NCBI RefSeq assembly: GCF_002215215.1
Contig: NZ_CP018632.1
Span: 5,824,501-5,888,500, forward strand
Direction of reading: 5' to 3'
Source of the DNA: Granulosicoccus antarcticus IMCC3135
Lineage (GTDB): Bacteria; Pseudomonadota; Gammaproteobacteria; Granulosicoccales; Granulosicoccaceae
DNA length: 64,000 nt
Made by a program: the position numbers and the translations under genes. Below are positions 11,310-20,226 of the stretch, in pieces (positions within the stretch are counted from its first letter, which is position 1; each line of letters begins with the position of its first letter). The notes under the pieces are model-generated. The model was not told the origin of the DNA, searched no databases, and saw only the letters and a program-made list of their open reading frames with translations.

Positions 11310-11906
11310 TTATTTTCGAAGCTTGGCCGGCGTGGCGATTCCTTCCAGTGAATTCATCACCGGCAGCAGGTGTGGCTTGCTGATTTTGATCTCCTCCATC
11401 GACAATCCGGCCATCTCATGTGGGAAAACCAGCCAGTCATCGGTCTTGTGTGCGCAGTAATCCGGCTCGAAATTGGTTCGGTTCCTTCCCGGCTTGAAAT
11501 AAGCCGTGGCCACTCGGACATCATGCGGCAAATTCTTGCGTGCACGCTCACTCATCTTGTCAATGATGGCCTTGACACTCAGACCAGTATCGAAGACATC
11601 ATCAACGATGAGCATCGAGTCCTCGGCGTTCATCTTTTTCGTCAGATAGCTCAATCCATGCACCCGCACACTGCTACTACGCTTGTCGATTCCCGCATAG
11701 CTGGAAGTTCGAATGGATATGTGATCGGTCTCCACGCCGTAGAAATCGAGCAACTCCTGAACCATGATACCCACCGGTGTACCCCCACGCCAGACTCCTA
11801 CAATGTAATTGGGGCGGAATCCACTGGCCAGGATCTGACGCCCCAGCTCCAGGGAGTCTTCCAACAACTGTTGCGCGGATATATAGACTTTTTCGTCAGT
11901 GCTCAT
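11310..11906 (-). CDS. purine-type phosphoribosyltransferase
   Basis: A type I phosphoribosyltransferase of 198 residues. The PRPP-binding loop is SMLIVDDVFDTGLS at residues 97-110. The pyrophosphate loop lies in IVGVWRGGTPVG near residue 40, and a C-terminal base-binding segment carries the aromatic DDWLVFPHEMAG. This points to hypoxanthine/guanine or xanthine/guanine salvage, but the base preferred cannot be read from sequence. ATG start. Its start codon overlaps the end of pyrF by four bases (ATGA), so it is translationally coupled as the last gene of lapB-pyrF-prt. Confidence 0.85.
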   Translation of the reverse strand: MSTDEKVYISAQQLLEDSLELGRQILASGFRPNYIVGVWRGGTPVGIMVQELLDFYGVETDHISIRTSSYAGIDKRSSSVRVHGLSYLTKKMNAEDSMLIVDDVFDTGLSVKAIIDKMSERARKNLPHDVRVATAYFKPGRNRTNFEPDYCAHKTDDWLVFPHEMAGLSMEEIKISKPHLLPVMNSLEGIATPAKLRK

Positions 11907-12703
11907 GCGTCTGAATGTGCCTGTTGGTCGGAAGGGGTCGTCGATAATTGAGAAGCGGCGATTTGCACTTCCGCATTCAAGGCATGTAACACATCAAGCG
12001 GCGACTTCGCCTGCGTGATGGGCCTGCCGATGACCAGAAAATCACTGCCTGCCACAATAGCGTCATAGGGTGTCAGCGTCCGTCGCTGATCATCGGGCTT
12101 GCCACCATGGCTGGAAATGACACTCACGGGCGCACTCGACCCCTGATCGGGCCGTACACCAGGTGTTACGGTCAGAAAGTTGCTTTTGGCAATGGCACGA
12201 ATCCGGGCCACCTCATGCGGCGAACAAACCACACCATCCAGCCCTGCTTGCCGTGCCAGCGTTGCCAAGCGGGTTACCTGGTCCGCAGGCTCAACATCCA
12301 AACCCACAGCGGCAAGCTCGTTTCGATCAAGACTCGTCAAGACAGTCACCGCAATAAGACGCGTTCCACCGGCATGTTCAGCACTACGATCGAACTGCTG
12401 CACCGCATTTCTGGCGGCCTGCAACATCGCCGGACCACCACTGGCATGCACATTCACCATCCAGACGCCCATGGCCGCTGCCGCCTCGACAGCGCTGGCA
12501 ACCGTATTGGGAATATCGTGATATTTAAGGTCAAGAAAGACATCAAAACCGGCTTTCTGGCACTCCTCGACAAGGCTTGGACCCGCCAGCGTATACAACT
12601 GATTTCCAATCTTCAGGCGCGTCAGAGAAGGATCCAGACGTTCAACCAACGCCCGTGCCTGTGCCGGAGTAGAAAAATCCAGTGCCGTTATGATTCTATT
12701 CAT
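11903..12703 (-). CDS. pyrF: orotidine 5'-phosphate decarboxylase
   Basis: Decarboxylates OMP to UMP, the last step of pyrimidine synthesis. The 266 residues form the usual TIM barrel: ITALDFST at the N-terminus, the catalytic Lys-Asp array in FLDLKYHDIPNTV (about residues 56-68), and the phosphate-binding TVTPGVRPD and DFLVIGRPIT. The C-terminus is some 25 residues longer than E. coli PyrF, ending in a polar tail rich in Ser, Thr and Gln. It overlaps lapB by four bases at its start, as is usual for the lapB-pyrF pair. Confidence 0.96.
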   Translation of the reverse strand: MNRIITALDFSTPAQARALVERLDPSLTRLKIGNQLYTLAGPSLVEECQKAGFDVFLDLKYHDIPNTVASAVEAAAAMGVWMVNVHASGGPAMLQAARNAVQQFDRSAEHAGGTRLIAVTVLTSLDRNELAAVGLDVEPADQVTRLATLARQAGLDGVVCSPHEVARIRAIAKSNFLTVTPGVRPDQGSSAPVSVISSHGGKPDDQRRTLTPYDAIVAGSDFLVIGRPITQAKSPLDVLHALNAEVQIAASQLSTTPSDQQAHSDA

Positions 12704-13869
12704 TCGCCTTCCACGCCGATGATGGTTGATACGCTATCCCACTGCCCACAACTCGGGCAGCGCCAATGCATCACGTTACCCTGAAACCCGCAAGAATTGC
12801 ATCGATAGGCGGGTTTATCTTCCACCACCTGATCGAGAAGGCCACAGATCACCTGCACCTTATCCCGCTCGCCAGGTTTGCTGAGGGCAACCTGATCATG
12901 AACCCAGTCTCGCAACCCCTTGAGGGAGGGTCGCTTCAGTATCTGGTCCTTGAAAAAACGATCAGCAGCTTCGCTGCTGTGTAACTCTGCAATGACAGCC
13001 CGCGTGCTGCGAATGACAGAATAGGCATTCTTCTGCTCATGAATACGCTTGACGAATGCCAACAGTTGCAATGGTTGATTAGCCGCCTTGAGTGCTGCGA
13101 AACGAGAATCAATGATTTCAGGCATCAACTCCGGGCGTAACGACTCCACTTGCCCATAAAGAGTCAGTGACAAATCATGATCACCAGCCTCCAGAGCCAT
13201 GGATGCCTGCATCATCAAGGCCCGGGCACACTGGGGATGATGACGTCGGGCCTTTTCCAGAAACTCTGCAGCGCTCGCTGTCTGCTGCTGTTTTTGCGCC
13301 AGTACGGCACGTTCGCAGTAATAGTGCGCAATTCGGGCACGCGCATTGTTTCCGGTGTTTTTCTCAAATTCGATGGCAACAGCAATAGCCTGCTCCCAGT
13401 CCTGCTCCTGCTCATGCAATTGCAACAGACTATCGTAGGCATCTCCACGACGATGCTCCGAGCCCAGAAGCTCATGAAGAACGTGCTCCGACCGATCCAG
13501 CAGACCCGCTGAACCATAATCTCTGGCCAGTTCGAATCGGGCAGTTTCACGGATATCCTCTGGCAGAGCGACTTTATCAATGACACTCTGGTGCAGCAAG
13601 ATTGCCCGCTCGACCTCGCCGCGCCGACGATAGAGATTACCCAGGGCTATATGGGTGTCCGCCGTATCACGACTGGTCCCGGACAGGTCATCAAAGAGCT
13701 CCAAAGCCTTGCCTTGCTGCTCGGAGAGCAACACATTAAGACCTTGATGAAAATTATTGGTGTAGTCCCAGAACGCATCGGGCCGTTTGGCATCACTACG
13801 CTTCGCGGCAAACCAACCCGCTACAGCAGCAACTGGCAGCAACAGCCACAAGAGGTCTGGGATACTCAC
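12700..13869 (-). CDS. lapB: lipopolysaccharide assembly protein LapB
   Basis: An inner-membrane-anchored TPR protein that in E. coli directs FtsH to LpxC and so sets LPS production. The 389 residues have an N-terminal anchor (DLLWLLLPVAAVAGWFA), about nine TPR-like helical repeats, and a C-terminal rubredoxin-type metal site with CNSCGFQGNVMHWRCPSCGQ. GTG start. The partner gene lapA, usually directly upstream, is absent: only 108 bases separate lapB from ihfB. Confidence 0.94.
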   Translation of the reverse strand: MSIPDLLWLLLPVAAVAGWFAAKRSDAKRPDAFWDYTNNFHQGLNVLLSEQQGKALELFDDLSGTSRDTADTHIALGNLYRRRGEVERAILLHQSVIDKVALPEDIRETARFELARDYGSAGLLDRSEHVLHELLGSEHRRGDAYDSLLQLHEQEQDWEQAIAVAIEFEKNTGNNARARIAHYYCERAVLAQKQQQTASAAEFLEKARRHHPQCARALMMQASMALEAGDHDLSLTLYGQVESLRPELMPEIIDSRFAALKAANQPLQLLAFVKRIHEQKNAYSVIRSTRAVIAELHSSEAADRFFKDQILKRPSLKGLRDWVHDQVALSKPGERDKVQVICGLLDQVVEDKPAYRCNSCGFQGNVMHWRCPSCGQWDSVSTIIGVEGE

Positions 13870-13977
13870 CAGGAACGGCTCTCAAAGTTCAACGGCGCCA
13901 GTATTTCACGATATGTTTTTAACAGGATTCCGGACTGCTCAGAGTGAAACTCCAAACCAGACAACTGGCACACAAGC

Positions 13978-14343
13978 CTAGTCGTCGTCCTCATCATCTG
14001 TGTAGTTTTCTGACGCTTCATTAACTCCGCCAGTCCCATTGTTGACCCGTTCTCGCAATTCCTTGCCGGGCTTGAAATGAGGAACATGCTTGCCTCGCAG
14101 GGCTACCGCATCACCCGATTTGGGATTGCGACCTATTCTTGCTTCACGAAAATGCAGACTGAAACTGCCGAAGCCACGAATCTCGATACGCTCGCCACCG
14201 GCAAGCTCCTGACTCATCTTTTCAAGCAGACTCTTGACCGCAAGCTCTACATCCTTTGGCGCCAGATGACTCTGGTTACGTGCCAACGAATCAATGAGAT
14301 CTGATTTTGTCAGACTTTTATCCGTGCGCGAACGTTCGCTCAT
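13978..14343 (-). CDS. ihfB: integration host factor beta subunit with acidic tail
   Basis: A DNA-bending nucleoid protein that pairs with IhfA. The HU/IHF fold spans residues 1 to about 95: [18 protein letters not shown], the [17 protein letters not shown] body, and the DNA-inserting arm [25 protein letters not shown], with the intercalating proline in NPKSG. The 121 residues exceed the usual 94-100. The surplus is an acidic, disordered C-terminal tail ending [11 protein letters not shown] start. It sits downstream of rpsA, as in E. coli. Confidence 0.95.
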   Translation of the reverse strand: MSERSRTDKSLTKSDLIDSLARNQSHLAPKDVELAVKSLLEKMSQELAGGERIEIRGFGSFSLHFREARIGRNPKSGDAVALRGKHVPHFKPGKELRERVNNGTGGVNEASENYTDDEDDD

Positions 14344-14432
14344 GTCTCACCTTGTATTTACGTCCGTTTCCAGCGGCCCGGCTTGTCATTCGCCGATACC
14401 GGGTCTGAATTGGTTGAAGTTTGCCCCGCCAA

Positions 14433-14460
14433 GGCAGCCTCTGTACTTGTAGAGACTGCC
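14433..14460 (-). terminator. hairpin between rpsA and ihfB
   Basis: GGCAG-C-CTCT (14433-14442) pairs with AGAG-A-CTGCC (14451-14460) around an eight-base loop, with one mismatch. It lies 35 bases downstream of the rpsA stop on its strand. No T-tract follows, so it may be a weak terminator, an RNA-processing site, or chance. Confidence 0.35.
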
Positions 14461-14494
14461 CGGCAGGACTCACTTTCTAACCGGGATTATGGAC

Positions 14495-16174
14495 TTATTT
14501 GTCCAGTTTACCGAACTGCTCCTTCATCAGATCACCCAAAGTGGTGCCTGCTGGCTCCGCTGAAGTGTCGTTGTAGTCACTCATGGCTTCTGCTTCATCA
14601 GCATAGTCCTTCGCCTTGATAGACAGGCTCAGCATGCGTGACTTACGATCAGTACCGATGAATTTCGCTTCGATCTCGTCACCTTCCTTCATGTGCTGAC
14701 GAACATCTTCAACACGCTCACGGGAGATTTCAGAAGCGCGCAATACACCTTCAACACCGTCGCCCAGATCGATGATGGCGTGCTTTGTATCAACTTCCTT
14801 GACGATACCTTTCACGATGCTGCCCTTCGGGCTATCAGCAACGAACTGACCGAATGGGTCACGATCGATTTGCTTCACACCCAGAGAGATGCGCTCGCGC
14901 TCGGGATCAACGGCCAGAACAACGGCTTCGATCTCGTCACCTTTCTTGTAGTTGTGAACGGCTTCTTCGCCAGTCTCGTTCCAGGACAGGTCAGACAGAT
15001 GGATAAGACCGTCGATTCCGCCTTCCAGACCGATGAAGATACCAAAGTCAGTGATTGACTTGATAGTACCGGCAACCTTGTCACCCTTGTTGAACGACTC
15101 AGAGAAGTCTTCCCATGGGTTCGGCTTACACTGCTTGATACCCAGAGAGATACGACGACGTTCCTGGTCGATATCGAGGATCATGACTTCAACTTCGTCA
15201 CCCAGTGCAACAACCTTGTTCGGGTTGACGTTGCGGTTGGTCCAATCCATTTCGGATACGTGAACCAGACCTTCAACACCTTCCTCGATCTCTACGAAAC
15301 AACCGTAGTCAGCAATGTTGGTGACCTTACCGAACAGGCGTGAGCCTTCTGGGTAACGACGAGTCAGATCAACCCATGGATCTTCACCCAGTTGCTTCAG
15401 ACCCAGTGATACGCGGTTACGCTCGCGATCGAATTTGAGAACCTTGACTTGCATTTCCTGACCGACTTCAACAACCTCCGAAGGATGCTTGACGCGCTTC
15501 CACGCCATGTCAGTGATGTGCAACAGACCATCGATACCACCCAGATCAAGGAACGCACCGTAATCGGTGAGGTTCTTGACGATACCCATGATTTCCTGAC
15601 CTTCTTGCAGATTTTCGAGCAGTTGCTCGCGCTCTGCGCTGTACTCTGACTCAACTACCGCACGTCGTGATACGACGACGTTGTTGCGACGCTGGTCAAG
15701 CTTGATAACCTTGAATTCGAGTTCCTTGCCTTCGAGGTAGCTGGTGTCACGTACGGGACGTACGTCAACCAGTGAACCCGGCAGGAATGCGCGGATATCG
15801 CAAACTTCAACAGTAAAGCCGCCTTTGACCTTGCCAGTGATGTTGCCTTTGATGATCTCGTCATTTTCCTGGGCTCTTTCGAGGATTGTCCAGGAGCGTG
15901 CGCGGCGAGCCTTTTCACGTGAAAGCTTGGTTTCGCCGAAACCATCTTCAACGGAATCGAGTGCAACTTCGACGCTGTCGCCGATTTTTACATCGGTTTC
16001 GCCATTTTCGTCTTCAAATTCTTCAATAGGCACTGCGCCTTCGGACTTGAGGCCGGCATTAACGATGACATAGTCACCCGTGATGTCGACAACTGTTCCA
16101 GTAAGTATGGAACCGATTTTCATCTGGGAGTTGGAGATGCTCTCTTCGAAGAGCTCCGCAAAAGATTCTGACAT
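14495..16174 (-). CDS. rpsA: 30S ribosomal protein S1
   Basis: Binds mRNA leaders and delivers them to the 30S subunit. The 559 residues match E. coli S1 (557) and comprise six S1 (OB-fold) repeats. The first two bind the ribosome (about residues 20-180). The last four bind RNA and contain the repeated motif [21 protein letters not shown], varied as [20 protein letters not shown] and [23 protein letters not shown] start. A terminator separates it from cmk upstream, so it very likely has its own promoter. Confidence 0.98.
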   Translation of the reverse strand: MSESFAELFEESISNSQMKIGSILTGTVVDITGDYVIVNAGLKSEGAVPIEEFEDENGETDVKIGDSVEVALDSVEDGFGETKLSREKARRARSWTILERAQENDEIIKGNITGKVKGGFTVEVCDIRAFLPGSLVDVRPVRDTSYLEGKELEFKVIKLDQRRNNVVVSRRAVVESEYSAEREQLLENLQEGQEIMGIVKNLTDYGAFLDLGGIDGLLHITDMAWKRVKHPSEVVEVGQEMQVKVLKFDRERNRVSLGLKQLGEDPWVDLTRRYPEGSRLFGKVTNIADYGCFVEIEEGVEGLVHVSEMDWTNRNVNPNKVVALGDEVEVMILDIDQERRRISLGIKQCKPNPWEDFSESFNKGDKVAGTIKSITDFGIFIGLEGGIDGLIHLSDLSWNETGEEAVHNYKKGDEIEAVVLAVDPERERISLGVKQIDRDPFGQFVADSPKGSIVKGIVKEVDTKHAIIDLGDGVEGVLRASEISRERVEDVRQHMKEGDEIEAKFIGTDRKSRMLSLSIKAKDYADEAEAMSDYNDTSAEPAGTTLGDLMKEQFGKLDK

Positions 16175-16238
16175 TAAGTAGTAAACCTGTTAGGTGAGTG
16201 ACGCAGCGTCATCATGACAAGGCGATGTGTTAATTGAC

Positions 16239-16263
16239 AAAAAACCCGACCATCATGGTCTGG
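16239..16263 (-). terminator. intrinsic terminator between cmk and rpsA
   Basis: On the minus strand, CC-A-GACCAT pairs with ATGGTC-G-GG and is followed at once by six T residues (16239-16244 on the plus strand). A compact GC stem plus T6 is the classic Rho-independent form. It would end or attenuate cmk transcripts before rpsA, which starts 65 bases further on. Confidence 0.75.
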
Positions 16264-16361
16264 CAGTACGTTATGCAGGTTGATCAATGCATGACGGGCA
16301 TGCGTAAAGGACGATATTGAACGAGCCTACGCTCTTGATGCAAGGGACACTCCAGATGATG

Positions 16362-17042
16362 TTATCCGGCCATGCATGCCTGAGGCAACGCAGAACGTAT
16401 GCGCGCTACCACCTGCTTGATGGATAAATCACTGGAATCGATGATGAGCGCGTCGTGGGCAGCAACCAACGGCGAATGCTCGCGGGAACTGTCACGTTCG
16501 TCGCGCGCACCAATCTCTTGCAGCAAGCTCCCCATTGTAACGTCGATCCCCTTGTCTTTCAACTGCTTAGCCCGTCGCTCCGCGCGTACTTCCACAGATG
16601 CAGAAAGAAATACCTTCAAAGTGGCGTCTGGAAACACGACTGTGCCCATATCCCGACCATCAGCAACCAACCCCGGAGAGGTACGAAAACTGCGCTGTTC
16701 GTCAAGCACAGACTCACGAACCAGTGGCATCACCGCAACTTTGGACGCCGCATTACCAGTTGTCTCCCGCCGAATGTCATAGGTTACATTTCTCTCATTT
16801 AACCAGACTTGTACGCCATCAACGTCCGGAATGAAGGTGGCTTTCATGCTGACAAGAGCGCTCATGACAGAAGACTCAGTATCCAGATCAGCCCCGCAAT
16901 CCAGCGCATGCAGAGCCGCCGCCCTGTAGACAGCTCCGCTGTCCAGCAGGTGAAAGCACAGTTCGCTGGCCAGTTCGCGGGCAATTGTCCCCTTGCCTGC
17001 GCCAGACGGACCATCGATGGTGATGACAGGTATATCGGTCAT
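16362..17042 (-). CDS. cmk: cytidylate kinase
   Basis: Phosphorylates CMP and dCMP with ATP. The 226 residues contain the P-loop ITIDGPSGAGKGTIARELA at the N-terminus, the nucleotide-binding stretch with TGNAASKVA and VRESVLDEQRSF, the DGRDMGTVVFPDA motif, and the lid RRAKQLKDKGIDV. ATG start. It follows aroA by only 20 bases, and the aroA-cmk-rpsA order is widespread in gammaproteobacteria. Confidence 0.97.
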   Translation of the reverse strand: MTDIPVITIDGPSGAGKGTIARELASELCFHLLDSGAVYRAAALHALDCGADLDTESSVMSALVSMKATFIPDVDGVQVWLNERNVTYDIRRETTGNAASKVAVMPLVRESVLDEQRSFRTSPGLVADGRDMGTVVFPDATLKVFLSASVEVRAERRAKQLKDKGIDVTMGSLLQEIGARDERDSSREHSPLVAAHDALIIDSSDLSIKQVVARIRSALPQACMAG

Positions 17043-17062
17043 GAATCAGAAATCTCGGCAGC

Positions 17063-18406
17063 TCATTTATCGGTATCGTTCACTGATTCCGTCAGATGAA
17101 GCCCTGCGTTAGCCGCAATGCTGGCAAATCCTGGAAACGAAGTATTGACATTGTCACAATCCAGTACGGTAATGGACCCGTCGCAAATGAGCGACGCCAT
17201 CGCGAAAGACATGGCCGTACGGTGATCTCCACAGCTGTCTGCAACACCACCTACCAGTCGCTTACCGACAATTCGGGCGCCATCGGGGGTATCCGTGATA
17301 TCCGCACCCAGTGCCCGCAGACCATCCGCCATGACTTGAATGCGATCAGTCTCCTTGACGCGCAGCTCTTCAGCCCCCGTCACAATGGTCTCACCATCAG
17401 CAGCAGCTGCTGCTACGAAGAGCGCTGGAAACTCGTCGATAGCCAATGACACCAGCTCTTCAGGCACATGGATGCCTTTCAACTTGCCACCCAGCACAAC
17501 CAGATCAGCAACCGGCTCGCCGCCGGTAACTCTCTCATTGGTTACCTGAATGTTGGCCCCCATCAGCTTCAGAATGGCAATGACACCCGTCCGGCTTGGA
17601 TTCATGCCGACACCGGTCAGCAGCAAATCAGAACCCGGAGTCATGCTGGCCCCTACCAGAAAGAATGCGGCGGAGGAAATATCACCAGGCACAACCAGAG
17701 AAGTCCCCTTCAATTGCTGCCCACCCTGCACCGAGGCGCTCAGACCGCTTACCTGAACATCAACACCAAAACCGCGCAGCATGCGCTCAGTGTGATCTCT
17801 GGTAATCGCAGGCTCGTGAACCGTAGTCGTGCCACTGGCGTGCAATCCGGCCAGAAGTATTGCTGATTTGACTTGAGCACTGGCCATTGGGCAGGTGTAT
17901 TCGATGCCCTTCAACTGAGCGGCGCTCTGAATGACCAATGGTGGGGTGCCACCGTCACCGGTAAGAACTTTTGCGCCCATCTGGCTCAATGGATCAACGA
18001 TTCTGCGCATGGGCCGGCCGCTCAGGGAGGCATCACCCGTCAATGTGGCAGGAATGTTCATACCAGCCAGCAAACCCGTCAACAAACGCATACCGGTGCC
18101 CGAGTTTCCCAGATAAACAGGCCCCTGAGGCGCTTTCAGTGCAGCAACACCCTGACCATACAAGGTCACTTCACCAACACCACCACGCTCGATCCGCACT
18201 CCCATGGCCTGGAAAGCTTCCAGTGTATGCAGGCTATCCTCACCTTCGAGAAACCCCTGCACCTGGGTTGTGCCGTGGGCGATACCACCAAACATGATGG
18301 AGCGATGCGACATGGATTTGTCACCAGGCACCTTGACCGTACCGGTGAGTTTGGTAGCCGGTTCAAGGTGGAAGGTTCTACCTGAAGGAGATGAAGCCTG
18401 ATTCAC
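17063..18406 (-). CDS. aroA: 3-phosphoshikimate 1-carboxyvinyltransferase (EPSP synthase)
   Basis: Joins PEP to shikimate 3-phosphate in aromatic amino acid synthesis. The 447 residues form the usual inside-out alpha/beta barrel. Substrate-binding motifs are VPGDKSMSHRSIMFGGIA near residue 27, LGNSGTGMRLLTGLLAG, GDASLSGRPMRRI, and the C-terminal ELRVKETDRI and DHRTAMSFAMAS. The LLAG variant at the glyphosate-contact loop resembles the class II type rather than E. coli. The start is GTG with AGGA upstream. It is divergent from fur. Confidence 0.96.
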   Translation of the reverse strand: MNQASSPSGRTFHLEPATKLTGTVKVPGDKSMSHRSIMFGGIAHGTTQVQGFLEGEDSLHTLEAFQAMGVRIERGGVGEVTLYGQGVAALKAPQGPVYLGNSGTGMRLLTGLLAGMNIPATLTGDASLSGRPMRRIVDPLSQMGAKVLTGDGGTPPLVIQSAAQLKGIEYTCPMASAQVKSAILLAGLHASGTTTVHEPAITRDHTERMLRGFGVDVQVSGLSASVQGGQQLKGTSLVVPGDISSAAFFLVGASMTPGSDLLLTGVGMNPSRTGVIAILKLMGANIQVTNERVTGGEPVADLVVLGGKLKGIHVPEELVSLAIDEFPALFVAAAAADGETIVTGAEELRVKETDRIQVMADGLRALGADITDTPDGARIVGKRLVGGVADSCGDHRTAMSFAMASLICDGSITVLDCDNVNTSFPGFASIAANAGLHLTESVNDTDK

Positions 18407-18614
18407 GAGCAGTCCTGGTAAGTTATTGCCAAAATGGTAACACCACGGCTGCCCTCTTTTGCGTTGCGTTAGCCGATGAAACGCACATAGTTGGATATCC
18501 GAACATAAAGCTGAACACTCTCTGCCTTATCGAAGGGTTGTCAGCGTCCTGCCCGTGCATATTGTTGTGTACACTTCGAGGCACCAGAATACCCACCAGA
18601 TTTTTGTGGATACC

Positions 18615-19064
18615 ATGAAAAAAACAACTGCAAACATCGATTTACGCAAAGCGGGACTGAAAGTCACTCTGCCGCGAATCAGTATTCTGGAGATTCTCGA
18701 GGAAGCTGAACAGCACCATATGAGTGCAGAGGATGTCTACAAAACACTTCTGAGCAATGGCAACGAGGTCGGTTTAGCGACGGTTTACCGAGTTCTGACG
18801 CAATTCGAAGCCGCCGGACTGGTCACGCGCCATCACTTCGATGGAGGCCAGGCCATCTTCGAACTGGATACCGGCGACAATCATGATCACATCGTTTGCC
18901 TGAAGACCGGTAAAGTCGCTGAGTTCAAGGATGAGGCCATTGAAACTCGTCTGATGGAAATCGCTGCAGAGCTTGGCTATACGCTAAGCGATCACAAGAT
19001 CGTGCTCTACGGCGAGGTCAAGGACCCGGATGAGAAGCAGACACGGTTGAAAATAACCAATTAG
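18615..19064 (+). CDS. fur: ferric uptake regulator Fur
   Basis: An Fe(II)-dependent repressor of iron uptake genes. I use ATG at 18615 (149 aa, MKKTTANIDLRKAGLKVTLP), because homologues start here and the upstream in-frame extension is not conserved. The winged helix covers about residues 1-82. The metal-binding dimer domain has RHHFDGGQAIFELDTGDNHD. Of the C-x-x-C zinc pair found in E. coli Fur, only the first cysteine (Cys95) is kept and the second is Thr98, as also occurs in some pseudomonads. It heads an iron island with bfd, bfr and a TonB motor. Confidence 0.95.
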   Translation: MKKTTANIDLRKAGLKVTLPRISILEILEEAEQHHMSAEDVYKTLLSNGNEVGLATVYRVLTQFEAAGLVTRHHFDGGQAIFELDTGDNHDHIVCLKTGKVAEFKDEAIETRLMEIAAELGYTLSDHKIVLYGEVKDPDEKQTRLKITN

Positions 19065-19157
19065 GCGCTATTCACTCGATAGTTCGTAGACCTCACTGCC
19101 CCAACTGCCCCTTTAAAACCCCTTCAATCTGCAAAGCCATTATCAGATTCACAAAAA

Positions 19158-19176
19158 GAAATGATTCTCATTTGTC
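19158..19176. promoter_or_regulatory. Fur box upstream of bfd
   Basis: A 19-base imperfect palindrome centred on AAATGATTCTCATTT. Its core matches the Fur consensus (GATAATGATAATCATTATC) at about 11 of 15 central positions. It lies 72 bases before the bfd ATG, in an A/T-rich region that could contain the promoter. Iron repression of bfd through Fur is known in E. coli and Pseudomonas; here it is inferred. Confidence 0.6.
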
Positions 19177-19247
19177 TTTTTAATACTATTCAGTTAACCT
19201 GCCAATTGCCGCAATTCTTGAAGTACTGAACAGAGAGACACTTCCAG

Positions 19248-19496
19248 ATGATCGTTTGTCATTGCAATCGCCTGACCGCTAACGATATTGGCGACGCCGT
19301 CGAATGTCTGAAGTCCAACTGTGCCAATCCCGACCTGTGCCCGGATAATGTCTATGGCGAACTGGGAGCGTGCCCCCGTTGCTGTAACTGCTTCCCATTG
19401 GCGGAGGCCACGATTCGTGAGGCCGAACTACGGTTCATTTCCAAGAGTCAGCTGACAAGTCCAACACCCTTGTCCGCGGAAAACCGCATTTCCTAG
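19248..19496 (+). CDS. bfd: bacterioferritin-associated ferredoxin
   Basis: A small [2Fe-2S] protein that docks on bacterioferritin and supplies electrons to release stored iron. The 82 residues contain the cluster cysteines in MIVCHCNRLTANDI (Cys4 and Cys6) and the C-x2-C pair in GACPRCCNCFP, with the unusual C-x-C spacing of BFD-like domains. The last 15 residues are a polar tail. A Fur box lies upstream and bfr 139 bases downstream. With fpr at 24375-25238 this gives the full electron route to ferritin iron. Confidence 0.93.
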   Translation: MIVCHCNRLTANDIGDAVECLKSNCANPDLCPDNVYGELGACPRCCNCFPLAEATIREAELRFISKSQLTSPTPLSAENRIS

Positions 19497-19635
19497 ACTT
19501 CCCAGACCGACAGTTATTTGACCGAACGCTGGCTTATTTTCAGCAGCCTCCTTCATGTATCATGCGCAGAAACCCTTCCTGCTCATTGTCAGAGTAGCCT
19601 CTTTGGCAAAGGCTAACATCTAGGAATTCCATCGT

Positions 19636-20121
19636 ATGAAAGGTAGCGAAAAAGTCATCGAGCGTTTGAACACAGCGCTCTTCCTCGAACTGGCTGCGGT
19701 CAACCAGTTCTGGCTACACTATCGTCTGCTCGACGACTGGGGCCTGACCAAACTGGCGAAGAAAGAGCGTGAGGAATCCATTGAAGAAATGGGTCACGCA
19801 GACAAGATCATCGCCAGAATCATTTTCCTGGGTGGTCACCCCAATCTGCAAACTCTCTCAAGCCTGCGAATCGGCCAGGACGTCAAGGAAATACTGGAAT
19901 GCGATCTGGCCGGCGAGTACGAAGCTCGCGAATCCTACACAGAATCAAGAGACGTCTGTGAAGCGGAGAAAGATTACGTATCCCAGAACCTTTTCGAAGA
20001 ACTGCTGACCGATGAAGAAGGTCATATCGACTTTCTGGAAACACAACTGGAACTGCTGGAACGCGTCGGCTTGCAAAACTATCAGGCTCTTCAGGCAGAC
20101 AGTGCTGACACTTTAGGTTGA
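19636..20121 (+). CDS. bfr: bacterioferritin (haem-type ferritin subunit)
   Basis: Subunit of a 24-mer that oxidises and stores iron. The 161 residues keep every ferroxidase ligand at the E. coli positions: Glu18, Glu51, His54, Glu94, Glu127 and His130. The axial haem ligand is Met52, so haem should bind between subunits. ATG start. It directly follows bfd, and no Fur box is visible right upstream, consistent with storage being needed when iron is plentiful. A perfect 10-pair hairpin follows at 20167. Confidence 0.96.
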   Translation: MKGSEKVIERLNTALFLELAAVNQFWLHYRLLDDWGLTKLAKKEREESIEEMGHADKIIARIIFLGGHPNLQTLSSLRIGQDVKEILECDLAGEYEARESYTESRDVCEAEKDYVSQNLFEELLTDEEGHIDFLETQLELLERVGLQNYQALQADSADTLG

Positions 20122-20166
20122 TACTTTCCGTCATTGCTACTCGGCGGTTCAACTCAACAGCTGCTA

Positions 20167-20191
20167 CCTGATCCAGATTTCCTGGATCAGG
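20167..20191 (+). terminator. perfect hairpin downstream of bfr
   Basis: CCTGATCCAG (20167-20176) pairs fully with CTGGATCAGG (20182-20191) around a five-base loop, 46 bases after the bfr stop and 36 before exbB. No T-tract follows, so it may be an mRNA-stabilising or Rho-linked end rather than a classical terminator. It probably separates bfr from the exbB operon. Confidence 0.5.
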
Positions 20192-20226
20192 CGCTGTGAT
20201 CATTCGCCTCAAGACGATCGGTTGTC

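Noticed and set aside
12107-12784. 225-residue plus-strand frame across pyrF and lapB
   Set aside because: Antisense to two well-supported genes and lacks any family pattern.
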